14,612 nucleotides of DNA, taken from the NCBI GenBank assembly GCA_045652785.1, contig JAZOLF010000049.1:1-14612 (forward strand), read 5' to 3'. This document shows, piece by piece, positions 5,150 to 12,382 of this stretch; within the stretch, counting starts at the first letter, position 1, and each line of letters begins with the position of its first letter. The DNA comes from Scatosoma sp045652785 (GTDB lineage Bacteria; Bacillota; Clostridia; Christensenellales; Borkfalkiaceae). The notes beneath the pieces are model-generated. The model did not search any database, was not told the origin of the DNA, and was given only the letters and a program-made list of their open reading frames with translations. A program made the translations under genes and the position numbers.

Positions 5150-7642
5150 ATGAAACACGTCAAAAAAACGTTATGCGCATTATTATCCGTTCTTGCTCTT
5201 ACAACGACGGCAGCGGGTTGCGCATTCGAAGGCGACTTTTCCACCCCGATTACAAGCACGCCTACGGGCAATAGCACGCCTGCGGACAGCACGGACAGTA
5301 CAGGCGGTAGCACGCCCGACGACAGCACGGGCGGCTCGGATAACACCGAAACCACCCACACATTCACTACTTTCACTCCCAGCGACAAGCAACTCTTTTT
5401 GACCTACGTTGGCGAAGTGATCCCGTTCCTGCCCAACGATGAATACTACATCGAAGGCTGGGACATTGAAAACCCTGACGATTATTCCTACGGGCTTTGT
5501 TTCTACACCTACGGCAACACTCCCGCGGAGTTCGACGCCTACCGCGCCCTGTATAGCGGCTATACCCTGGTAGATACATACGTAGATAGTTATGGAGACA
5601 CCTGCTACACCTACGAAAATGCGAACGTCCAAGTAGATATGTGCATCTACTACTACGAAGACGAAACAGGTAGCGGCTATTGCGTAGAAATATATGCCTG
5701 TGCGCGCGAAGATGCACCATCCGACGAGCCCGACCAACCCGATACGCCCGATGAGCCCGATACCCCTGCACAATCGGTTGCTTTGGCAACCTTCACGCTT
5801 GGCGCAAACGGTTCGGCTAAGCATGAAGACGGCACGGAAGGGAATTCAAAATCCTTCTCCGCCAGCGGCTACACCCTGAACGTTACAAACGGCACAAAGA
5901 CCTACTTTGGCGCAACCGACGCGAAGGGCAACTCCTGTATCAAAGTGGGTACAGGCAAGGCGACAGGCTCTTTCAAGTTCACCGTACCTTCCGACGTCAA
6001 CTCGGTGGAAATCTCCATCGCGAAATACAAGTCCAACGCAAGCGCGGTAAAAATCAACAACGTGCAATACACCTTGACGAAAAATTCAAACGACGGTCAA
6101 TACGAAGTGATTTTGGTGGATACGTCTTCGAATAAGACAGTTTCTCTTTCGACGGTATCGGGCAACTCCCGCGCGATGATTAACACCATCGTATTTATGA
6201 GCGGCACGGGCGGCAGCCAAAGCGGCGGTCAAGGCGGCTCGGACAACAGCGGCAACAGCGGTGGCTCGGACGACAGCGGCAACAGCGGCAGCTCGTCGAA
6301 TGCAAACCTACTCGAAAACGACGGCAAGGGCTTGCCTACGGGTACAAACGGCGTATATAACGTAGATTTCACAAAGGCGACCTACGTCAAAGACGTACAC
6401 GATCAGGGCTACTATTTGAACGGCTGCCCCACGACAGGCAACGTCAAAGTGCTGGTAATCCCCGTGGAATTCTCCGATGTAACGGCATCTTCCAAAGGCT
6501 ATACGATTTCGACCATCGAAAAGGCGTTCAACGGCAGCACGGGCGCGACCGATTATTACTCGGTAGCGGAGTATTACCGTCTGTCGAGTTACGGCAAACT
6601 CAACCTGACCTTTGACGTAATGGATAGTTGGTTTAAGCCCGCAAACAAGAGTTCCTATTATTTGAACGCCAAAATCGACTACTACGGCGACCAAATTGAA
6701 GGCGGCGACCAAATCATCATCAACGAGTTCTTAAATAAGTACAACTCCACGATAGACTTTTCGCAATATGACAGCGACAACAACGGCACAATCGACGCCG
6801 TAGTGCTCATCAACACGCTGACCATCAACGACGATGTGACAATGCAATGGGCATATCGCTACTGGAACTTATACACCGACAGCAACGATGAATATTACGA
6901 ATACGACGGCGTTTACGCCAACGACTACTTGTGGGCATCGTATGCATTCTTGTTTGAAGACGAAAACGGAGATTTCAACGATAAATCGGCTTGCAACACC
7001 TACACGTTCATCCACGAATTTGGTCACGTCTTAGGCGCAGACGACTATTACGACACCAGTTATTCGGGCAATTCTGCACCGACGGACGGCCACGATATTA
7101 TGGATAGCGAACTCGGCGACCACAACCCTTACACGAAGTTCAATTACGGCTGGATCGCTTCTTCCCGTTTGGTGACGGCAAGCAACAGCGTCACGCTTAC
7201 TTTGAATGCGTTTGACAATTCTTCAAGCGGCACGGACACCATTATTATTGCCAACAACTGGGATTCTACGCTTGGCGCATATCAGGAATATTTCGTGCTT
7301 ATCTACTACAAGAACGCGGGCTTGGACAGCGACGGCGGGTATTTTAGCGAAGAAGGCATCGTTGTTTACCTCGTCAACGCCACGCTGGACGGGGATACGG
7401 AATACGGCGAAACCTACTACGACGTGTATAACAACAACACCGATGCATCCGATCCCGACGGCTACGGCACGGAAAACAACCTTTTAGAACTTGTGCAAAA
7501 CGGGCGTGATTACGTCTTCGGCGTTGGCGACAGCCTTTCCGCAAATACCAAGATCGACAGCGGCGAAAAAATCGCCTACACCTTCACGGTGACTGCGCTC
7601 ACCAGCAGCACCGCCACCATCACCTTCACGAAAAACGCATAA
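5150..7642 (+). CDS. Lipoprotein with M6-like zinc metalloprotease domain
   Basis: This is an 830-residue exported protein. The signal peptide (1-23) ends in AAGC, so lipidated Cys24 would anchor it outside the membrane. Then come a Ser/Thr/Asp/Gly-rich linker (about 30-75), a Tyr-rich, acidic domain (about 76-186), an acidic Asp/Glu/Pro linker (188-207), a beta-rich domain of unknown type (about 209-352), a Gly/Ser/Asp/Asn linker with two 9-residue repeats (about 353-386), and a protease domain (about 395-670). The zinc motif HEFGHVLGADD (622-632) fits HExxHxxGxxD of the M6 (immune-inhibitor-A-like) group. GHDIMDSELGDHNPYTKFNYGW, the Met-turn region, begins at 648; a Ca-type loop DSDNNGTID lies at 541-549. 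The last 160 residues are beta-rich. ATG 5150 has AGAAGGA nine bases before it; an in-frame GTG at 5108 would spoil the signal peptide. The substrate is unknown; family members are secreted proteases. The next gene begins 13 bases on. Confidence 0.88.
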   Translation: MKHVKKTLCALLSVLALTTTAAGCAFEGDFSTPITSTPTGNSTPADSTDSTGGSTPDDSTGGSDNTETTHTFTTFTPSDKQLFLTYVGEVIPFLPNDEYYIEGWDIENPDDYSYGLCFYTYGNTPAEFDAYRALYSGYTLVDTYVDSYGDTCYTYENANVQVDMCIYYYEDETGSGYCVEIYACAREDAPSDEPDQPDTPDEPDTPAQSVALATFTLGANGSAKHEDGTEGNSKSFSASGYTLNVTNGTKTYFGATDAKGNSCIKVGTGKATGSFKFTVPSDVNSVEISIAKYKSNASAVKINNVQYTLTKNSNDGQYEVILVDTSSNKTVSLSTVSGNSRAMINTIVFMSGTGGSQSGGQGGSDNSGNSGGSDDSGNSGSSSNANLLENDGKGLPTGTNGVYNVDFTKATYVKDVHDQGYYLNGCPTTGNVKVLVIPVEFSDVTASSKGYTISTIEKAFNGSTGATDYYSVAEYYRLSSYGKLNLTFDVMDSWFKPANKSSYYLNAKIDYYGDQIEGGDQIIINEFLNKYNSTIDFSQYDSDNNGTIDAVVLINTLTINDDVTMQWAYRYWNLYTDSNDEYYEYDGVYANDYLWASYAFLFEDENGDFNDKSACNTYTFIHEFGHVLGADDYYDTSYSGNSAPTDGHDIMDSELGDHNPYTKFNYGWIASSRLVTASNSVTLTLNAFDNSSSGTDTIIIANNWDSTLGAYQEYFVLIYYKNAGLDSDGGYFSEEGIVVYLVNATLDGDTEYGETYYDVYNNNTDASDPDGYGTENNLLELVQNGRDYVFGVGDSLSANTKIDSGEKIAYTFTVTALTSSTATITFTKNA
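6233..6286 (+). repeat. Two 27-bp tandem repeats coding the Gly/Ser linker
   Basis: Units 6233-6259 and 6260-6286 encode GGSDNSGNS and GGSDDSGNS. They form the flexible hinge before the protease domain of the lipoprotein and are the sort of repeat that varies in copy number between strains. Confidence 0.8.
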
Positions 7643-7655
7643 GGAGAGCATCTAC

Positions 7656-9596
7656 ATGGCAACGGAAACCACCGAAAAGAAAACGGCTAAAAAGCCGACC
7701 GCAAAAAAACCTACGGCAACTTCCACCACGAAAAAATCCACAACGCGGAAAGCACCTACTAAAAAACCGACGACAGTTGAGACGGTTTCGCAACCGCAAC
7801 CCGACGCAGCGGCATTACACGCGGAACGGATTGCTATGCTCAAAGAAACGGCGATTCCGAAAGCGCCCACAGACGCACCTACGCCACCGAGCTTTGGCGG
7901 CTCGAAAGCCATTTTCCCCATCTGTGCTTTTTCGCTTTTGCTGGCGCTGTCAATCCTTTGTCTTCTTTCCATTCTCGCCACTTGGCCGACGCTGGAATCC
8001 CTGTTCCACGGCGAACTTCTCGAAACCGCTCCCGAATGGGCCGCTCCCGCGATGGCATTTTCTATTCCCGTGCGTATTGTCCTTGCAATTTTCCTAATGA
8101 TTTGGGCTTGGAAAATTCCCAAAAAGTTCCGTCAGATCTTAAAGTCGGCAAAGAATGCTAAAACCGCATGGAAAAAAGCGATGGCTGGGGATACGGACGA
8201 GCAGGTACGCCTTGCCTTTCAATACCGCAACAACCCGAAGACCTATGCGTATTCCGCATACTTTGCTACAACCGCCGCATCTACGGGCCATTGCCGCGGG
8301 CTGTTTGCGCTCGGCTGTTTGCTTGTGGACGGAAAAGCCCTGCCCAAGGATGAAAAACGGGCGATGGAGTTGTTTGAACTCTCCGCGGAAAGCAATCACG
8401 GCGGCGCCATTTATAATTTGGGTATCTACGCCATGAAAAACGGCGACGAAGTTCTCGCCTACGAATACTGGAAAAAAGCCGCCGAGCTTCGCAACCCTTA
8501 CGCGGCATTCAACATGGGGATTTTCCATTATCAAAAGATTAAGGGGATTAAAATCAGCGATTGCACCGCCGCGCAAAAAGAGCACAATTATGAGATGTTC
8601 CGCTATTTCCGAATCGCCGCAAAGCAGGGGCTCGGCGCAGCGGAGCGAAACTTGGGGTTTTTATATGGCCGCAATTTTTATATAGAAAATACCTTTGAAT
8701 ATATTGCCGATTTTTGGACAAAGCGCTCAAACAAGACCTTGTCTGAAAAGTCCACCAGCGTAAACTATTACGGAAAGCCTTTTACAACCTACCAACTCCG
8801 TCAATGGAACATTACCAAAGAAGAAGATATCTTCCCGAAAGTCGTAAGCCGCGTTAAGATGGATCGCAGCGTATTCAACACCTATTATATCGACGCTTTC
8901 CGCGGTGGTATCGGCGGCGATTACACCTATCATCATTCGGTTGAATTATCTCGCTGGAAGGCGAAGGCGGAATGGAAACCCTACCAAAAATGGAGCCGTC
9001 GAGAAAGCGCAAAAATCAAACTTCAACTTTTCGGTTCCGCAACCATTTATATTCCCGATACCGAAACAAACGTCCAAGCCTATGTAAAAGATATTTTGTC
9101 TTCATATACATATCATATACGAAAAGTTTATACAAACGCGTTGCTGCAAGATTCGTCGGTTAAAAACTGTCCTTCTTTGCTTGAATGCGCCGACAATGTG
9201 TTTATGATTATTGACCTGGATATTTCGGAATTGAAAATTGAACAAGCCGTCCGCACAAAATACGTTCCTACTGTCCGCTCGGCCAACGGGCGTCCCGCAC
9301 CGTCGAATGGTAACTCGGGCAAAACCTCAGGCGGCTCAAAAGACAGCGGCCCTTGCAACGATTACCAGTACACGGACGTGGATATTTCTTACTCGACTTC
9401 TGGCTCTTATACCGATTCGCTGTACGGCACGGAAAACGTCACCGTTAGCGGCTCCGCCACCTTCTATTACGAAAACAGCCAAGGCGACCGCACTTCGCGC
9501 ACAGCGTCTTTCTCCTTCTCCTGTTCCAAGGCTTATGTGGACAGCGAAGTTGAAAAATACGTCAACTATAACTTAGGACACTACAAAACCTATTAA
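7656..9596 (+). CDS. Two-TM membrane protein with Sel1-like repeats
   Basis: This 646-residue protein is not one I recognise as a whole. In order: a Lys/Thr/Pro-rich tail (1-45, repeated AKKPTAKKPT), hydrophobic segments at about 85-109 and 132-153, a basic stretch (KIPKKFRQILKSAKNAK), then Sel1/TPR-like repeats at about 211-246, 247-280, 280-324 and a partial one at 326-338 (for example AIYNLGIYAMKNGDEVLAYEYWKKAAEL). A region of unknown fold follows (about 355-545), then a Gly/Ser/Asn linker and a Ser/Tyr-rich tail (about 575-646). The basic flanks suggest that both ends are cytoplasmic, which would place the Sel1 scaffold inside the cell. Such repeats usually mediate protein-protein contacts. 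The ribosome binding site AAGGAG overlaps the stop of the lipoprotein gene, so the pair is one translationally linked operon. The basic tail resembles histone-like Lys-rich tails in composition only. No catalytic motif is visible. Confidence 0.8.
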   Translation: MATETTEKKTAKKPTAKKPTATSTTKKSTTRKAPTKKPTTVETVSQPQPDAAALHAERIAMLKETAIPKAPTDAPTPPSFGGSKAIFPICAFSLLLALSILCLLSILATWPTLESLFHGELLETAPEWAAPAMAFSIPVRIVLAIFLMIWAWKIPKKFRQILKSAKNAKTAWKKAMAGDTDEQVRLAFQYRNNPKTYAYSAYFATTAASTGHCRGLFALGCLLVDGKALPKDEKRAMELFELSAESNHGGAIYNLGIYAMKNGDEVLAYEYWKKAAELRNPYAAFNMGIFHYQKIKGIKISDCTAAQKEHNYEMFRYFRIAAKQGLGAAERNLGFLYGRNFYIENTFEYIADFWTKRSNKTLSEKSTSVNYYGKPFTTYQLRQWNITKEEDIFPKVVSRVKMDRSVFNTYYIDAFRGGIGGDYTYHHSVELSRWKAKAEWKPYQKWSRRESAKIKLQLFGSATIYIPDTETNVQAYVKDILSSYTYHIRKVYTNALLQDSSVKNCPSLLECADNVFMIIDLDISELKIEQAVRTKYVPTVRSANGRPAPSNGNSGKTSGGSKDSGPCNDYQYTDVDISYSTSGSYTDSLYGTENVTVSGSATFYYENSQGDRTSRTASFSFSCSKAYVDSEVEKYVNYNLGHYKTY

Positions 9597-9605
9597 CAAC
9601 AAAAC

Positions 9606-9637
9606 AAAAAACGGAGTTTTTACAAACTCCGTTTTTT
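9606..9637. terminator. Bidirectional terminator between converging operons
   Basis: Perfect 14-bp stem AAAAAACGGAGTTT (9606-9619) / AAACTCCGTTTTTT (9624-9637) with a TTAC loop. The A-run and T-run make it work on both strands. It lies 9 bases after the Sel1-protein stop and 27 bases beyond the metallopeptidase stop on the minus strand. Confidence 0.95.
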
Positions 9638-9664
9638 CTATTCAATTCGTACATGGGTGGGGGT

Positions 9665-10399
9665 TTACCGTCTTCTTCGGCCAAACAGCGCCAACACCCA
9701 AACAAGGAATCGCAAGAAGTACAACAGCGAAGTTGCCATCCCTGCAACGTAGGTAAGGGCCGCCGCATCGAGCACTTTGTCTGCGCCCTGCAACTCTTCT
9801 TCCGTCAAAATTCCTTCGTCGCGCAACATCTTTTTCGCACGTCTGGACGCGTTATATTCCACAGGCAAGGTGACCAACTGGAACACGAATGCCGAGCCGT
9901 ACAACGCCACGCCCACCATCGCCAAAGTAAATCCAAGCGTGGATTCCCCTTCGACGTACAAGAACAAATCCAACAGCAACCCGATCAAAACCAAAGGCAG
10001 CGCCAAGCGAGAGCCAAAGTTCACCACAGGCACAAGTGCCGTGCGAATTTTATAGGGCAAGTAGCCCTTTTTCTTTTGCATTACGTGCCCTACTTCGTGT
10101 GCCGCAACCGCCACCGCGCCAACCGATGGGCTGCCGTAGGTGCTGTCCGAAAGGTTGACAATCTTCTTTGTCGGGTGGTAATGGTCGGTCAGCGCGCCGC
10201 CTACTCTTCCCACCGAAATATCGGTAGCGCCGCCCGCGCGGAGTAATCGCTTCGCCGTATCGTAGCCCGTCATATTGCTTTTGCACGATCGACTGTTATA
10301 CGCCTGAAAGGTCGTTGTCACTTTGCGGCTTGCATACGCCGAAAACAAAGCGCACACAAACAACGCGATAATAAAATAGATATATTCCTGTAAAGTCAT
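9665..10399 (-). CDS. YugP-type membrane zinc metallopeptidase
   Basis: This is a 244-residue membrane protein of the neutral zinc metallopeptidase family (Zn_peptidase_2, B. subtilis YugP-like). Seen: an N-terminal TM segment (about 5-21); the conserved stretch LTDHYHPTKKIVNLSDSTYG (70-89), where the family has a very similar sequence; the zinc motif AAHEVGH (99-105), whose two His are ligands and Glu102 the catalytic base; two TM segments (about 131-149 and 156-178); EYNASRRAK (181-189), whose Glu181 is the likely third ligand; and a C-terminal TM segment (about 219-238) ending in Arg-rich GRRRR. The start has a strong site, AAGGGGGCAGGTATG read on the minus strand at 10411-10397. It is the last gene of the minus operon, 67 bases after rsmI, and ends at the shared terminator. 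The cellular substrate of the family is not established. Confidence 0.9.
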   Translation of the reverse strand: MTLQEYIYFIIALFVCALFSAYASRKVTTTFQAYNSRSCKSNMTGYDTAKRLLRAGGATDISVGRVGGALTDHYHPTKKIVNLSDSTYGSPSVGAVAVAAHEVGHVMQKKKGYLPYKIRTALVPVVNFGSRLALPLVLIGLLLDLFLYVEGESTLGFTLAMVGVALYGSAFVFQLVTLPVEYNASRRAKKMLRDEGILTEEELQGADKVLDAAALTYVAGMATSLLYFLRFLVWVLALFGRRRR

Positions 10400-10466
10400 A
10401 CCTGCCCCCTTATAATTTGGTTATTTCCCGCTTTTGTATGCTACGAAGGGAACGCCCCGCAAACGA

Positions 10467-11270
10467 TTATAAATCGAGCGAGAAAGGATAGAGTTCTGAT
10501 TTAGATACCCCGCGGTCCTTCGCCGCTTTCTTCAAAGCGTCCTTTTTAGGCAACCCCGCCGCCATATAATGGCGGATATGTTCCGCTTCGGAAAGTGCAT
10601 TCAAGGGGTTTTCCCCTTCTTTTGCGCCTTCTATAAGCAGGACGTACTCCCCACGCTTTTCCCCATCCAAGCCTTTGGAAAGCATAAAAGAAACGCTCTC
10701 TTCGTGGATTTTCGTAATTTCCCGCACAGCCACCGCTTGACGCTCGCCGAATACTTCATACATCGCCGCCACGTCCTTATCAACGTCCTGCGGTGCAGAA
10801 TGGAAAGCAAGGGTCATCGTCAAATCCTTATATTGTTCAAGCACCTTTACTTTTTCCCCTTTCTTATCGGGCAAGAACCCGATAAAGGCGAACTTATCGG
10901 CAGGGAGAGCAGAAAGCACCAACGCCGCCACGAACGCGCACGCACCGGGAATGAGCGTATAGGGCTCACCCGCATCACGCAAGATGCGGCAAACAACGTT
11001 GCCGGGATCGGACACAACAGGCGTACCCGCGTCGGATACCACCGCTACTTTTTTCCCATCGCGCGATGCCGCCAAAATCTTTTCCGCCGCTTCCGTTTCG
11101 TTGAACTTATGGCAAGCGAACAGCGGTTTTTTAATCTCGTAAGCGTTCAACAACTTGACGGTATGTCTGGTGTCTTCGCAGAAAATTACGTCCGCTTCTT
11201 TCAGCGTTTCCAACGCGCGCAGAGTAATATCTTTCAAATTCCCGATGGGCGTTGCTACAAAACTAACCAT
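10467..11270 (-). CDS. rsmI: 16S rRNA (cytidine1402-2'-O)-methyltransferase RsmI
   Basis: RsmI uses S-adenosylmethionine to methylate the 2'-hydroxyl of C1402 in the decoding centre of 16S rRNA. The 267-residue protein shows the family (tetrapyrrole-methylase-fold) blocks: VATPIGNLKDITLRAL (5-20), ADVIFCEDTRHT (26-37), VVSDAGTPVVSDPG (77-90), LIPGACAF (106-113) and FIGFLPDKKGEK (129-140). The usual HEHNE-like motif reads HKFNE (54-58). Its length is slightly under the common 275-290. Start ATG at 11270-11268 has AAGGAG inside the end of prfA; only 2 bases separate the prfA stop from this start, so the two are co-translated. Decoding-site methylation fits the release-factor genes beside it. 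Confidence 0.95.
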   Translation of the reverse strand: MVSFVATPIGNLKDITLRALETLKEADVIFCEDTRHTVKLLNAYEIKKPLFACHKFNETEAAEKILAASRDGKKVAVVSDAGTPVVSDPGNVVCRILRDAGEPYTLIPGACAFVAALVLSALPADKFAFIGFLPDKKGEKVKVLEQYKDLTMTLAFHSAPQDVDKDVAAMYEVFGERQAVAVREITKIHEESVSFMLSKGLDGEKRGEYVLLIEGAKEGENPLNALSEAEHIRHYMAAGLPKKDALKKAAKDRGVSKSELYPFSLDL

Positions 11271-11272
11271 AG

Positions 11273-12343
11273 TTATTCTCCTTGCGATGCCAACAGCGCT
11301 TCACGATCGGCAATAGAAAGGGCTTCCACCATCGAGCCGATATCCCCCATAATGAACGCGTCCAAATTGTACTGGCTAAGCCCGATACGATGATCGGTCA
11401 CGCGGCTTTGGGGGAAATTATAGGTGCGGATACGTTCGCTGCGATCCCCGCTCCCTACCATGCTGCGACGGTTTTCTTCCCGCGCCTTTGCGCTTTGGCT
11501 GTTGTAAAAATCATAGATTCGGGAACGCAACACTTTGGAAGCGCGTTCCTTATTTTTGAGTGGCGACCGCTCATCCTGACAAGTAACGACAATCCCCGTC
11601 GGAAAGTGAGTAACCCGCACCGCGGACGCAACTTTGTTACCGTTTTGACCGCCCGCGCCGCCCGAATGGAAAATGTCGATGCGGATATCCTTATCAGAGA
11701 TTTCTACTTCCACTTCTTCCGCTTCGGGAAGAACGGCAACGGTCGCCGCCGAAGTGTGAATTCTCCCCTGCGTTTCGGTTGCAGGCACTCTTTGAACGCG
11801 GTGTACGCCGCTTTCGTATTTCAAAAGTTTATACGCCCCCGCTCCCGACACCGAGTAAATAGCTTCCTTCATCCCGCCAAGTTCGGTAGGGCTGACTTCA
11901 ATTTCTTCCACTTTCAAGCGTTTGGACGCGCAAAAGTTCAAATACATACGGCAAAGTTCGCCTGCAAACAACGCCGCTTCTTCGCCGCCTGTCCCCGCAC
12001 GGATTTCCAAAATACAGTTCTTCTCGTCGTTTTTATCCTTAGGAAGAAGTAGAATTTTCAATTCCCCTAAAAGTTCCGCCAACTTTTCCTTGCAGGCATA
12101 CCCTTCGTCGGAGAGCATCTTTTTCATTTCGGCATCCGTTTCTTCTTCCACAAGCGCGAATGCGTCCTGCATTTGGCGTTCACATTCCAAATACTCGCGG
12201 TACTTTTCCGCTGTTTCAGACAGGTCGGAATGTTCTTTTGAATATTTTTGCCAAACGCTCATATCCGCGATCACGTCGGGATTGAGCAGTTGCTCGGATA
12301 AATATTCTTCTCTTTTTAGAATGTCGTCCAACTTTTTCAGCAC
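11273..12343 (-). CDS. prfA: Peptide chain release factor 1 (RF1)
   Basis: RF1 reads UAA and UAG stop codons and releases the nascent chain. The protein is complete at 356 residues, the normal length. Seen: an N-terminal coiled-coil region; LEIRAGTGGEEAALFAGEL; the stop-codon-reading PAT motif at residues 187-189 (plus-strand 11785-11777, context RVPATETQGRIHTSA), which marks RF1; and the GGQ loop at 231-233 (plus-strand 11653-11645). The loop is followed by NGN, whereas RF2 in this window and most relatives have a Val in the middle. Then CQDERSPLKNKERA and the C-terminal RTYNFPQSRVTDHRIGL. The start is GTG at 12343-12341, supported by AAGGAG nine bases upstream. It lies between prmC (39-base gap) and rsmI (2-base gap). 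The GGQ glutamine is the PrmC target. Confidence 0.97.
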   Translation of the reverse strand: MLKKLDDILKREEYLSEQLLNPDVIADMSVWQKYSKEHSDLSETAEKYREYLECERQMQDAFALVEEETDAEMKKMLSDEGYACKEKLAELLGELKILLLPKDKNDEKNCILEIRAGTGGEEAALFAGELCRMYLNFCASKRLKVEEIEVSPTELGGMKEAIYSVSGAGAYKLLKYESGVHRVQRVPATETQGRIHTSAATVAVLPEAEEVEVEISDKDIRIDIFHSGGAGGQNGNKVASAVRVTHFPTGIVVTCQDERSPLKNKERASKVLRSRIYDFYNSQSAKAREENRRSMVGSGDRSERIRTYNFPQSRVTDHRIGLSQYNLDAFIMGDIGSMVEALSIADREALLASQGE

Positions 12344-12352
12344 GGAACTTTT

Positions 12353-12358
12353 CTCCTT
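12353..12358 (-). promoter_or_regulatory. prfA: Ribosome binding site fixing the prfA GTG start
   Basis: AAGGAG on the minus strand, nine bases before GTG 12343-12341. There is no ATG at a suitable distance, so this site decides that RF1 begins with GTG (MLKKLDDIL). Confidence 0.85.
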
Positions 12359-12382
12359 GTATATTTCTTGTATCGACCGCCG

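Noticed and set aside
5183..5824. Minus-strand open frame of 213 codons inside the lipoprotein gene
   Set aside because: It is a mirror of the low-complexity Ser/Thr/Asp and Asp/Pro-coding stretches; the plus-strand frame has a signal peptide, ribosome binding site and zinc motif.
10569..11393. Long plus-strand open frame of 274 codons
   Set aside because: It lies antisense to rsmI and the end of prfA, both of which have full family motifs; it is a shadow frame.
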